From positions 992,001 through 1,056,000 of the forward strand of contig NZ_CP036250.1 in NCBI RefSeq assembly GCF_004300825.1: a stretch of DNA of 64,000 nt, written 5' to 3'. Made by a program: the position numbers and the translations under genes. Position 1 is the stretch's first letter. Every line of letters starts with the position of its first letter. The stretch is from Egicoccus halophilus (GTDB lineage Bacteria; Actinomycetota; Nitriliruptoria; Nitriliruptorales; Nitriliruptoraceae). Positions 26,125 to 35,369 of this stretch are shown one piece after another. The notes beneath the pieces were generated by a model that worked only from the letters and a program-made list of their open reading frames with translations, was not told the origin of the DNA and did not search any database.

Positions 26125-29100
26125 CCATGACTCGGCTGGACGATCACGTACAAGTTCGCGGTCGCTTCGCTCGATCGGTCCGCCTCGATCGTGACGGCGA
26201 ACAGGAGAGCCAGATCGAGGGCTACCTCCCGACCGCTCGTAGCCTCGAGGTAATACGGCGCGTCGTGGCCGGAATGGCCCGAGACGGCGGGTCCCGCGCT
26301 TTCTCGATCACGGGCCCCTACGGCTCGGGTAAGTCGTCCCTCGCCGTCTTCCTCGATGCCCTGCTCGGGCGAACCAACTCTGGCTCGCACAACAACGCAC
26401 TCCGCCTCCTGCAGGAACATGATCCGGCCACCGCTGAACAGCTTGACGTGGCACGCCGCACCATGGGTGCCGGAACGGGCGGGTTCGTGCGAGCAGTAAT
26501 TACGGCACCGCAACGAGAGCCCATCACGACGACAGTCCTACGGGCCTTGGATCGAGGTGCTCGCCGTGCTCGGATAGCCAAAGAAGTCCGTGAGAAAATC
26601 GCCACGGCTCTCGAGCGCGCGATGTCGCCGAGGTTCGCCTCGCCTTCCTACCACGAGGTTCATGAACTCATCACGGAGCTGGCGAAGCGCAAGCCGATCC
26701 TCCTGATTGTGGACGAATTCGGCAAGAATCTCGAGGCGTACGCGGAGTCCGGTACCGAAGGAGACCTATACCTGCTGCAGGAACTCGCTGAGTGGTCGTC
26801 CGGGGAGCGGCGTCTGCCGCTGGTCCTCGTGACCATCCAACACTTGGCGTTCGAGGCGTACGCAGTCGACACATCGGCGGCGCAGCGTCGCGAGTGGGCG
26901 AAGGTCCAAGGCCGTTTCGAGGACATCTCATACGTCGACTCGGCAGCTGCCACCCGCGGCCTGATCGCCGCGGCGCTCGAACACTCGGCCGATCGCGGCT
27001 ACTTGGACCTGAGGGGTGAGGCGGTCGACGAGGTTCTCGCCGAGGCCGAAGATGCGGGCCTTGCCACCGTGGCCAGTCGCGAGCTCGTCGAGTCGTGTTT
27101 CCCGCTCCATCCGTCGACCCTGCTCGTCCTTCCCGCGTTGTGCGCCCGCTACGGACAGAACGAGCGGACGCTGTTCTCATTCCTTGCCTCGGATGAGCCC
27201 CAGTCGCTGACTTCCTTCACTCGGAGTACTCGGCTCGACGGAGAGGCGCGTCCGTGGGTGAGGCTTGACCGTGTCTACGACTACTTCGTCGAGTCGGCAT
27301 CGACATTCGTAGGCGCTTCGCGAGACGCCAACCGATGGGTCGAGATCGAGACAGCGATTCGGGACTCACACGGGCTCTCGTCCGCCCAGCTCCGGGTCCT
27401 GAAGGTCGTTGGCGTCCTGAACCTGGTGGCCTCGGCCGGTGCCCTGCGTGCGTCGGCGGATCTCATTGAGTTCGCGCTCAGAGGAACTGAGCCGGCACTG
27501 GCCGATTCGAAAGCGGTGAGGGCGAGGCTCGGTGAGCTTGAGCAGCTAGGCATCCTCACCTATCGAGATTTCGCCTCCGAGTATCGAATTTGGCAAGGCT
27601 CGGACTTCGACATCCCAACTGCCCTGACGAGTGCGCGACGCGAGCTCCGGCGAGGGTCGGTGGCGCAAGTCCTTCGGGACACCGTGCCTCTGCGCCCCCT
27701 TGTCGCTGCTCGGCACTCGATCAAGTCCAACGTCATGCGAGCGTTCGCCCGAACCTTTGCCGATGAGATGACCGCACGGGTTGAGGTGCCTCGGCCGTCG
27801 GACGTCCGCGACGGCGTTCTCGTCTACGCGTTGAGCAGTTCTGGGACTCGGCCGTTGCCGGAGGATGAGGCCTATCCCGTCGTGGTCGTGGAGCCGACGA
27901 CTGAACACCTCGACGCGATGCTCGCAGCCACCATCGAGGTCGCGGCACTTCGGGTCGTGCTCGAGGACCCCAACCTTCAGGCGGACGATCGCGCGGCGAG
28001 GCGGGAGCTCGCGGAGCGACTTGCCTTGGCGAGGCAGGTGCTCGAACACCGGATCGGCATCGCATATGGCACTGATGCTCGGTGGGTCTGGGTCAATCCT
28101 CCGTCGGGCGACGAACGGGACTTGAAACCACTGCGCGGGTCCGACGCCTTGTCGGATGTCGTCGACGAGGTCTACAGCGAGAGTCCGGTCGTCCGTTATG
28201 AGGCTATCAACCGTGCTGAGCTGACCTCGCAGGGTGCGAAAGCACGGCGGATTCTCTTGGAAGCAGCGTTGACGCCGACCCGCGCCGTCGAACCCCGCCT
28301 TGGTCTCGAGGGAGATGGACCCGAGGTAGGCATGTTCCGTGCGGTCCTCCAGGACTCTGGACTTCACCGCTCGGGCCATGGTTTCGCGGCTCCTCAGCCG
28401 ACAGAGGACTGGATTCCGGTGTGGCGACACCTCAACCAGACCCTGCGCCAGGCCATCGGCAACGCCATCTCGATCCGACACGTACTTGATGAGCTCATGC
28501 GCCCCCCGTATGGGTTGCGCTTTGGCGTGGCGACGGTCGTGCTGACTGCCGGCCTCATCCACAACGCGCACGACATCGCGGTCTATGAGCACGGCACCTT
28601 CAAGCCGCGGCTGGATGCCGCGATGTCTGAGCGGATGGTGCGGAACCCAGACAACTTCGCCGTCAAACACCTCGCATCGAGCGGGGAGCAATCGAAGCGG
28701 TCTCAGACAGTTGAACTCTTGACAGAGGCGCTGGCAAGACCGGATGTCCCGACGCCGGATAGATCGACCGTGCTTTCCGTCGTCTTGCTACTCCTCCGCC
28801 CGTTCCACATCAGTGGGACTACGTACACGCGCAAGTCCAAGCGATTCTCCGCAGTGTGGGATGCCACAGTGGATCAGGACCGTGTCTCCATGACTCGCGC
28901 GGTCCGAGATGCTTTGGTATCGGTCCAGGAACCGGATGTGCTGCTCTTCGAAGCTCTTCCCCACGCTGTGGGTTTTGGGTCCCTTCCCGCGTCGGGGCGG
29001 GGTCCAGACGCGATGGGTGATTCGGAGATTCCGGAGTTCGTCCGCCGAGTCGCGCGCGCGGTCGAGGCGATCGAGGATGCGTACCCGGCGCTGTGTCGCC

Positions 29101-29675
29101 GGATCGTGGCGGTTGTTCTCGGAGCCGCTCACGCCAAAACTCTCGAAGTAATTTCGGGAGATGCCGCCCTGCTCGATGACGTCGAACTCGTGAGTCCCCC
29201 GGTCCGGACGTTCACTGGCCTAGCGCGGATGGCGTCGAGCCTCGACGAGGCCACTTTCGCCCAACAGGTAGCCACCGCAGTCACGGGTACGCCGCCCTCA
29301 GAGTGGATCGATGCAGACATTCCAGGCTTTCTCGCCCGTATCAGGGAGGTGGCATCCTCTTTCCGGCGCGTCGCCGCTCTCGCCCACGCACGGCGGACCC
29401 GTGCGCAGACGGGAGACGGCTTCGACGCCTTCGCTCTTGACCTGACGCGCGAAAGTGGCGAGCAGGTGTCCGAAGTCGTGGCCGTGCGCGCGACGGAGCT
29501 CGATGCCTTGGCAGTCCATGTCACAGACCTCGTGGAGAATGCCAGGACGACAACCGGCGATGAGGCGTCAGCGACGCGAGCGTTGATCGCGATTCTCGCT
29601 GCACGCCTGTTCGATCAAGATGGTGCCCAGCAACCAGAAGTTTTCGACGAGAAGACGGAGCGACGGCATGCCTGA
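26121..29675 (+). CDS. sspC: Large P-loop ATPase, SspC-type
   Basis: An 1,184-residue ATPase. Walker A GPYGSGKSS is at residues 65-73 and Walker B PILLIVDEFGKNLE at about 193-206. The remaining ~900 residues are mostly helical, without other recognisable motifs. Size and position between DUF4007 and the PP-loop gene match SspC, the ATPase of single-strand phosphorothioation systems. BrxC-type ATPases of BREX have similar size and architecture, but no PglZ or methylase gene is present, so Ssp is the better fit. The start overlaps the sspB stop (ATGA) and its end overlaps sspD by 8 bp. Confidence 0.8.
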   Translation: MTMTRLDDHVQVRGRFARSVRLDRDGEQESQIEGYLPTARSLEVIRRVVAGMARDGGSRAFSITGPYGSGKSSLAVFLDALLGRTNSGSHNNALRLLQEHDPATAEQLDVARRTMGAGTGGFVRAVITAPQREPITTTVLRALDRGARRARIAKEVREKIATALERAMSPRFASPSYHEVHELITELAKRKPILLIVDEFGKNLEAYAESGTEGDLYLLQELAEWSSGERRLPLVLVTIQHLAFEAYAVDTSAAQRREWAKVQGRFEDISYVDSAAATRGLIAAALEHSADRGYLDLRGEAVDEVLAEAEDAGLATVASRELVESCFPLHPSTLLVLPALCARYGQNERTLFSFLASDEPQSLTSFTRSTRLDGEARPWVRLDRVYDYFVESASTFVGASRDANRWVEIETAIRDSHGLSSAQLRVLKVVGVLNLVASAGALRASADLIEFALRGTEPALADSKAVRARLGELEQLGILTYRDFASEYRIWQGSDFDIPTALTSARRELRRGSVAQVLRDTVPLRPLVAARHSIKSNVMRAFARTFADEMTARVEVPRPSDVRDGVLVYALSSSGTRPLPEDEAYPVVVVEPTTEHLDAMLAATIEVAALRVVLEDPNLQADDRAARRELAERLALARQVLEHRIGIAYGTDARWVWVNPPSGDERDLKPLRGSDALSDVVDEVYSESPVVRYEAINRAELTSQGAKARRILLEAALTPTRAVEPRLGLEGDGPEVGMFRAVLQDSGLHRSGHGFAAPQPTEDWIPVWRHLNQTLRQAIGNAISIRHVLDELMRPPYGLRFGVATVVLTAGLIHNAHDIAVYEHGTFKPRLDAAMSERMVRNPDNFAVKHLASSGEQSKRSQTVELLTEALARPDVPTPDRSTVLSVVLLLLRPFHISGTTYTRKSKRFSAVWDATVDQDRVSMTRAVRDALVSVQEPDVLLFEALPHAVGFGSLPASGRGPDAMGDSEIPEFVRRVARAVEAIEDAYPALCRRIVAVVLGAAHAKTLEVISGDAALLDDVELVSPPVRTFTGLARMASSLDEATFAQQVATAVTGTPPSEWIDADIPGFLARIREVASSFRRVAALAHARRTRAQTGDGFDAFALDLTRESGEQVSEVVAVRATELDALAVHVTDLVENARTTTGDEASATRALIAILAARLFDQDGAQQPEVFDEKTERRHA

Positions 29676-30522
29676 CAGTGTCCGACACATCTGCGGTATC
29701 TCTGGCGGAAAGGACTCCTCAGCGCTGGCCCTCTACCTTCGCCGGACCCGCCCAGAACTAGATATCGACTACTTTTTCTGTGACACGGGCGCCGAGCTCC
29801 CGGAGACGTACGAGTATCTGACGAAGCTCGAGGCCGCCCTCGGCCAGCCCATCACCCGGCTGAACGCGGACCGTGGCTTCGACCACTGGTTCGAAGTCTT
29901 CCGAGGCGCCCTGCCCTCACCCCAGATGCGTTGGTGCACGAAGAATATGAAGATCAAGCCGATCGAAGAGTGGATCGGCGACGATCCGGCAATCTCCTAC
30001 GTCGCCATCCGGGCGGACGAGTCAAACCGAAAGGGCTACGTCTCCACGAAGCCGAACATCAGTGCGGTCTTTCCATTCGTCAATGACGGCATCGACCACG
30101 ATGGAGTGATGCGGATACTCGACGACTCCGGGATCGGCCTGCCCTCCTACTACGAGTGGCGAACGAGGTCCGGTTGCTACTTCTGCTTCTATCAGCGCAA
30201 GTCCGAGTGGGTCGGCCTCGCCGATCGACACCCCGACCTGTTCGAGCGCGCCAAGCAGATCGAGCGGAAGGTCCTGACCGAGGCCGGCCTCACCGGTGAT
30301 GCGTCATACGACGACTATGCTATGGCCGGCCGCCAGTACACCTGGTCACAGGGCGAGACGCTCGATGAGCTCCTCTCGAGGCGGGATGAGATCATTGACC
30401 GTCACCGCCAGGCGATGGAACGAGCGAAGGAACGGAAGCGAGATCTTCCGCTCGTCGATGCGCTCAGTGAGGCGCTAGACGCAGACGACGACACAATGGC
30501 CTGCACAGTCTGCGCGCTTTGA
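29668..30522 (+). CDS. sspD: PP-loop sulfurtransferase, SspD/DndC-type
   Basis: A 284-residue member of the PAPS-reductase/ATP-pyrophosphatase superfamily. The PP-loop SGGKDSS is at residues 12-18. FFCDTGAELPETY and RWCTKNMKIKPIEEW follow, and then GCYFCFYQRKSEW and a terminal CTVC. The Cys set could hold an Fe-S cluster as in DndC. The proposed role is to adenylate or otherwise activate DNA and pass sulfur from SspA. The ATG at 29668 lies eight bases inside sspC with CGGAG upstream; earlier starts would add an unrelated leader. It ends the modification operon. Confidence 0.88.
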   Translation: MPDSVRHICGISGGKDSSALALYLRRTRPELDIDYFFCDTGAELPETYEYLTKLEAALGQPITRLNADRGFDHWFEVFRGALPSPQMRWCTKNMKIKPIEEWIGDDPAISYVAIRADESNRKGYVSTKPNISAVFPFVNDGIDHDGVMRILDDSGIGLPSYYEWRTRSGCYFCFYQRKSEWVGLADRHPDLFERAKQIERKVLTEAGLTGDASYDDYAMAGRQYTWSQGETLDELLSRRDEIIDRHRQAMERAKERKRDLPLVDALSEALDADDDTMACTVCAL

Positions 30523-30772
30523 CATCCACGAATAGGAGTGTTGGAGCGACACTACGGGGTCGCGGGTTTCGTTCGATCACGCCACTTGATGCGCTATTGG
30601 GGCGACGGTAGTCACGAACACCACCGAAAACGTTACCGAGCGCGCTTAGGGCACGCGATACTTTCCATGGTCGACGCGCTTCGACCGCGGCACTGCAAGG
30701 GAAGACGGTGCGGAGGCGTGTACTATTTCCACCAGGATTATCGGACTTGAATGCGCATCTAAGGAGATGGGG
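30523..30772 (+). promoter_or_regulatory. Gap between modification and restriction operons
   Basis: 250 bases without a gene. TACTAT near 30721 is a fair -10 element, so the restriction-like operon probably has its own promoter. The downstream ribosome binding site AAGGAG is at 30761-30766; it touches an ATG at 30767 but is correctly spaced from the ATG at 30773. Confidence 0.35.
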
Positions 30773-32959
30773 ATGGGGCTGCCTGACCTCGATCTCGGGA
30801 GCAGGACCTATCGATTGCCGCGCGATCCGCTCGTCAGCGACGTCCTCAACCCTTGCTTCGCCGAGGCGTACAGAGTCCGCGGGCAGTTCGCCTACTTCAC
30901 GTCGCATGTGCTGGGTCAAGTGTCGGCTGGGTTGACGGCGTTCCTCGCTCGCGAGGATGAGCCTCCACCCATAGAATTCGTCGTATCGCCTTGGCTGTCC
31001 GACCAAGACGCCGCCGCGGTGCTCGAGGCAGCCGCCGACCCGCGCAGGGTGCTCGAGGACGTACTCCGAATGGGGCTGCTCCGCGCACCACGGAGCCTCA
31101 CCGTCGACGCGGTCGAGGAGCACACCCTTCGGTGCTTCGCTTGGCTACTAGCCTCCAACCGCCTACGTCTCGATATCGCAGTGGTGCCTGGTGGACGGTT
31201 CCACGAGAAGACATGGGAGTTCTCCGACCGCGAACGCGCCGAGGGACATAACGGCCATGTGGTCTACGTCGCGGGGTCAGCGAACGCGACCCGACAGGCT
31301 CTGCGGGTCAACAGCGAATCGATGTCCGTGTTTCCGTCGTGGGTGGCCGGCACGGAGGGGCACGTCGGGCCACTGAGGGAGAGCTTCTCGGACGTGTTTG
31401 AGGGGCGCTCGGTTCCGCTCTACCCGATGAGCGACGCACTGCTGAATGAGTGGATCGAAACCTGGAAATCCGATTTCGAGCCGACCGAAGAAGACCTCGA
31501 ACGTGCAGCCAGGAAGGTAGGTGACCTCTGGCTCATCGCCGACCCGGTGGCCAAGATTGAGGTGCCGCATGTGTCAGCGAGCGACGGAGAGCCGTTCATA
31601 CCCGAATGGCTGAACTGGACGAGGCCTCCCTACGAGCACCAACGTGAGGCAGTCTTGGCTTGGGAAGCTGCGGGGCGTCGTGGCGTCATGGAGATGGCGA
31701 CAGGCGCTGGCAAGACGTGGACCGCGTTGGTGTCAGCCGTCAGGGCCCACTACGAAACCGAGGGACCGACGCTCCTGACGATCGCAGTCCCTTTCACGCC
31801 CCTGCTTCACCAGTGGGCCGAGGACTGTTCTCGTTTCGGCATCGATGCCGCTCTCCCGACCGCGAGCTCAGGGAGTCGTCTCGGGAAGTTCTCCCAGTTG
31901 AACGAGCTCATAAGCGAGCTGACCCTCGGGGCACGGAGCTTTGGCTGCGTCATCGTGACGCACCATCTTCTCGGAGATCCGGAATTCGATGCGTTGGTTC
32001 AGGACGCCGCGGACCTTGGGGTCGCGACCATGCTCGTCGGTGACGAGGTCCATCGGCTTGGTGCGACACGTTTCATCAGCGACCCTCCTGAGGGCTTCGC
32101 AAAGCGACTCGGACTCTCAGCCACTCCTTCGCGACAGTACGATGTGGAGGGGACCACGCAGATGTACGGCTACTTCGGCGACACCGTCTTCGAGTACGGC
32201 CTCGACCAGGCGATCGGGTCTTGCCTCGTCGAATACGACTACTACGTTGAGGTCGTCCGACTGAACTGGGATGAGGTCGAGGAATTCAACGAGCTGACGC
32301 GGAAGATCGGGGCAGCCTATCGCCCAAACGCCACCTTCAGTGAGAACCCGGCATACGCCGCCGCTGTGCGTCGACGCCGAGCGTTCCTCGACACCGCCGC
32401 CGGGAAACTGCCGGCGCTCGCTCGAGCCCTAGAGCGGTACGGACCCTCCCCGCTCTCGCACACGTTGATCTACTCGAGTGCGCGTGAGAGCAGCCAGCTC
32501 GGTGAGGTGCAGGATCTGCTCGATGGCCGCAATGTCTCGAACGCCCGAATCACCTACCAGGAGACGCCGAACCTCCACTTGGTGCAGGAGATTGTCGAGC
32601 GTTTTAGAGCGGGTGAGATCGCTGTGCTGAACGCGATGAAGGTTCTCGACGAGGGTTTCAACATCCCGGAGATCACGACCGCCTTCCTGTTCTCCTCGAC
32701 GGGTACGGAGCGCGAGTGGACTCAGCGGCGTGGGCGAGTCCTGCGCATGGCACCTGGGAAGGGCCGAGCGACTATCGTCGACTTCGTCGTTCTTCCGCCG
32801 GCTGATGCGGAACCGACACCAGCGGCGCAGCGATACATCGACGGGGAGCTCGTGCGTATCGAAGCCTTCGCGCGTTTCGCAGCGAATCAGCACGCAGACG
32901 ACGGCGCGGCTCGCGTGATCACGCAGCTGCTCCGGGAAAGCACAGGAGGCCAGAGGTGA
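30773..32959 (+). CDS. PLD-nuclease/SF2 helicase fusion
   Basis: A 728-residue two-part enzyme. The N-terminal ~250 residues contain a single phospholipase-D-type HKD-like site (FHEKTWEFSD at ~143-152 and YVAGSANATRQAL at ~165), the signature of PLD nucleases. The C-terminal part is a superfamily 2 helicase/translocase: motif I MATGAGKTWTAL (~308-319), motif II DEVH (424-427), motif III LSATPSR, motif VI QRRGRVLRM. Such fusions occur as restriction enzymes in phosphorothioation neighbourhoods. The ATG at 30773 is chosen from AAGGAG spacing. The stop overlaps the next gene by 4 bp, starting a four-gene operon. Confidence 0.85.
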   Translation: MGLPDLDLGSRTYRLPRDPLVSDVLNPCFAEAYRVRGQFAYFTSHVLGQVSAGLTAFLAREDEPPPIEFVVSPWLSDQDAAAVLEAAADPRRVLEDVLRMGLLRAPRSLTVDAVEEHTLRCFAWLLASNRLRLDIAVVPGGRFHEKTWEFSDRERAEGHNGHVVYVAGSANATRQALRVNSESMSVFPSWVAGTEGHVGPLRESFSDVFEGRSVPLYPMSDALLNEWIETWKSDFEPTEEDLERAARKVGDLWLIADPVAKIEVPHVSASDGEPFIPEWLNWTRPPYEHQREAVLAWEAAGRRGVMEMATGAGKTWTALVSAVRAHYETEGPTLLTIAVPFTPLLHQWAEDCSRFGIDAALPTASSGSRLGKFSQLNELISELTLGARSFGCVIVTHHLLGDPEFDALVQDAADLGVATMLVGDEVHRLGATRFISDPPEGFAKRLGLSATPSRQYDVEGTTQMYGYFGDTVFEYGLDQAIGSCLVEYDYYVEVVRLNWDEVEEFNELTRKIGAAYRPNATFSENPAYAAAVRRRRAFLDTAAGKLPALARALERYGPSPLSHTLIYSSARESSQLGEVQDLLDGRNVSNARITYQETPNLHLVQEIVERFRAGEIAVLNAMKVLDEGFNIPEITTAFLFSSTGTEREWTQRRGRVLRMAPGKGRATIVDFVVLPPADAEPTPAAQRYIDGELVRIEAFARFAANQHADDGAARVITQLLRESTGGQR

Positions 32960-33252
32960 CTACGGCATCGCGCGACCGAGAGCGCGCCGCAGCGATCGGG
33001 AACACGGAAGCTCTCGGCGAAGTTCTACGCCGCGAGACGGCGGCCGTGGCCGAGGCCCGGGTCTGCGCTGGCGGCGAGCCCTGGGCGGAGTTGCTCCACT
33101 CTGATGAGTACGCTCGCATCCTCGGCGCGTTCATAATGAACTTGATAAATAACGAGCGTACAAACGCTACCGAGCGGGGCGTCGCAATTCATGACCTCAA
33201 CGCGAACGCCCTGACTCAGGCGGTTCAGCAAGTGCGGCAGGGGCAGACGTGA
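32956..33252 (+). CDS. Small 98-aa protein of the restriction-like operon
   Basis: It begins with GTG overlapping the helicase stop (GTGA) and its own stop overlaps the DndD-like gene in the same way. The 98 residues are mainly helical, acidic to neutral, with no Cys or motif I recognise (middle: HSDEYARILGAFIMNLINNE). By position it is where DndE stands relative to DndD, but the sequence does not resemble DndE. A bridging or regulatory subunit is the most that can be inferred. Confidence 0.65.
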   Translation: MTTASRDRERAAAIGNTEALGEVLRRETAAVAEARVCAGGEPWAELLHSDEYARILGAFIMNLINNERTNATERGVAIHDLNANALTQAVQQVRQGQT

Positions 33253-35369
33253 TCAGGTTCAAACAGATTCGCCTCTCGAACTTCTTGGTCTTCCGTGACG
33301 CCGTTGTCGACTTCGCGACGGACGGCCGAGTGACCGTGCTGAGGGCAGAGAACGGCAGCGGCAAGACCACCTTCCTGCGGGCGATGGAGTGGGCCATCTA
33401 CGGCGACGAGTCTCTCCCTGGAGCTCGGAGGTACCGGCTCCACCCGCCAGATCACCGCATGCCGGAGGATGGCCCCATCCTGGTCTCCGTCGAACTCGAC
33501 GTGGACGTGGAAAGCGCGGATGGTCTCAAGGAGGCCACGATCCGGCGCTTCTCCGAGGTGAAGCCGTCGGAGGACGGCTGGGAACGGACGCTCTCTGAGG
33601 CGGAGTTCACGTTCGCTGACGGGACGGCTGGCGACGAGGACACCCTTGAGACGCTTCTCCCGTGGCGGCTGCGAGAGTTCTTTTTCACTGACGGAGACAA
33701 GGCTACCGACTACGTCGGTGGACTCGATGAAGAGGAGCTCGTCTCTTCGAGCAAGAAGGCTGCCGCCTCGAGCCTGCGCGGCAACGTAACCGAGGCAGTT
33801 CAATCCTTGCTCGGGCTCGATCTCATCGATGCGGTCCGAGCCAAGGCCGTGCAGCGATCAAAAGACCTTGACAAGGAGCTGGCGAAGTCCACTGGAAGCG
33901 GCGCCCTCGCTGAAGCCAGTCAGAAGCAGAGTGAGGCGCAGGAGCACCACGCCAGAATCAAGGTCGACCTCGCGAAGCACGAGGAGGAACGCCGAGCCCT
34001 CGCCGCAGAGATCAACGACCTCGAGGAGCGGCGAGATGAGCTCTTGCGCTCCGGCGACCCGGATGAACTTCAGCGACAGGTTGCTAGAGCAGAGAAGCGG
34101 CTGAAGAAGAGTCGCGAGAAGCTCGCGCTGGCTGAGCGCGAAGAAGCGCGCACCCTCACATCGGCTCCCTTCACGTACACCGCGGCTGCTCCCGCGCTGA
34201 TGGATTTCGTCGAGCGCGCGGAGCCTCTCGTTGAATCGGGAGTCGTTCCCGCCACTTACCTTTGGTGGGTGCGGAGGCGGCTCGAAGAGGGCATCTGTAT
34301 GTGCGGGTGCGGCCTCGATCCTCAGGGAGGGCCCGCCGACCGCGAGCGCCACGAGAACGTCACGAAGTTGGTCGCGCAATCCGAGGAGGAAACGCGTTCC
34401 GCGAACCACGCTGGAGACCTCTATTACCACCTTCACGGTCAGCTCGAAAGCCTGCAGCACAACAGCTGGCTCGAGCAGCTCGCGACCTCCGCTCAAGCCC
34501 AAAAGGAGGCCCGCGACGAGATCATCGACGCGGAGCGCAACATCGATGATCTCGAACCTCGACTTGCCATGGTGAAAGACTCACCAGTCGAAGGCCTGCG
34601 TAGGCAGCTGTTGACCTTGCGTGAGCGTGACAAGGAGCTCGACAAGGCGATCGCCGGCCTCGCGCGTGAGCTCAAGGCGGCCTACGACGACGTCGTGACG
34701 GCGGATCGACAGCTTGACGCTGCTCGCCGGAGGGCCCACACCGCCGGTGACATCAGCATCAAGTCTTCCCTCTACCAGGACCTCCTTGAGGTCCTTCGCC
34801 GAGCCAAGACGTGGCGTACGGTCGAAGATGTCGAAGCGTTGTCCTCGCGAATGAACGATCTCTTCAGGGGCATGATCGGCAACCATGAAATTCTCGCGGA
34901 AGTTCGCGTCACGAGATCCGATACGGAGACCTTCGAGGTGGCAGGTATCGGGATCGATGGTAGGCGGATGGATGTCGCCCATCAGTTCAACGGGGCCTCA
35001 AAAAGAGCGTTGACTAACGCCTTCGTGCTCGCCCTCGGAGAGACGGCAGGTGTTCGTGCTCCGCACGTCATCGATACACCGCTCGGCATGATGGACCCCT
35101 CAGTTCGTCGCAACGTCTTCGAGGTCATGAGCAAGGAATGCGTCCAGCTCGTACTGTTGTTGACACGATCTGAGATCAGTGGCATCGAGGAGATGCTCGA
35201 TGCATCGAGTTTGACGTTGACCGTGACGAATCAGGGTTCAGGCGACCTAGTGAACCGCCAGTTCGACGACACGCGGTCGGTGGTGTGCGCATGCAGCCAC
35301 CGTGAGTACTGCCTCGTCTGTGAACGTGCTGGCGACGAGTCGAGCTCACTCGTGAGGAGGTCGGCGTGA
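33249..35369 (+). CDS. DndD-like SMC/Rad50-type ATPase
   Basis: A 706-residue ABC-type ATPase. N-terminal FKQIRLSNFLVFRDAVVDF and Walker A ENGSGKTT (34-41) are followed by long coiled-coil arms (about 200-300 and 370-500) and the C-terminal Walker B variant HVIDTPLGMMDPSVR, whose D-T-P-L-G is typical of DndD. The signature loop is FNGASKRALTN rather than LSGGQ. The turn between the arms carries C350, C352 and C354 (CMCGCG), a possible zinc hook. A second Cys group (C680, C682, C688, C691) sits at the C-terminus. Dnd systems use DndD in modification; here it is in a separate operon with a helicase, so a restriction role is equally possible. Confidence 0.82.
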   Translation: MIRFKQIRLSNFLVFRDAVVDFATDGRVTVLRAENGSGKTTFLRAMEWAIYGDESLPGARRYRLHPPDHRMPEDGPILVSVELDVDVESADGLKEATIRRFSEVKPSEDGWERTLSEAEFTFADGTAGDEDTLETLLPWRLREFFFTDGDKATDYVGGLDEEELVSSSKKAAASSLRGNVTEAVQSLLGLDLIDAVRAKAVQRSKDLDKELAKSTGSGALAEASQKQSEAQEHHARIKVDLAKHEEERRALAAEINDLEERRDELLRSGDPDELQRQVARAEKRLKKSREKLALAEREEARTLTSAPFTYTAAAPALMDFVERAEPLVESGVVPATYLWWVRRRLEEGICMCGCGLDPQGGPADRERHENVTKLVAQSEEETRSANHAGDLYYHLHGQLESLQHNSWLEQLATSAQAQKEARDEIIDAERNIDDLEPRLAMVKDSPVEGLRRQLLTLRERDKELDKAIAGLARELKAAYDDVVTADRQLDAARRRAHTAGDISIKSSLYQDLLEVLRRAKTWRTVEDVEALSSRMNDLFRGMIGNHEILAEVRVTRSDTETFEVAGIGIDGRRMDVAHQFNGASKRALTNAFVLALGETAGVRAPHVIDTPLGMMDPSVRRNVFEVMSKECVQLVLLLTRSEISGIEEMLDASSLTLTVTNQGSGDLVNRQFDDTRSVVCACSHREYCLVCERAGDESSSLVRRSA

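Noticed and set aside
26121-29675. BREX (type 4-like) locus, because of a BrxC-sized ATPase beside a PAPS-reductase-like gene
   Set aside because: No PglZ phosphatase, BrxL or methylase is present, while DUF4007 and a cysteine desulfurase are, which fits Ssp phosphorothioation better.
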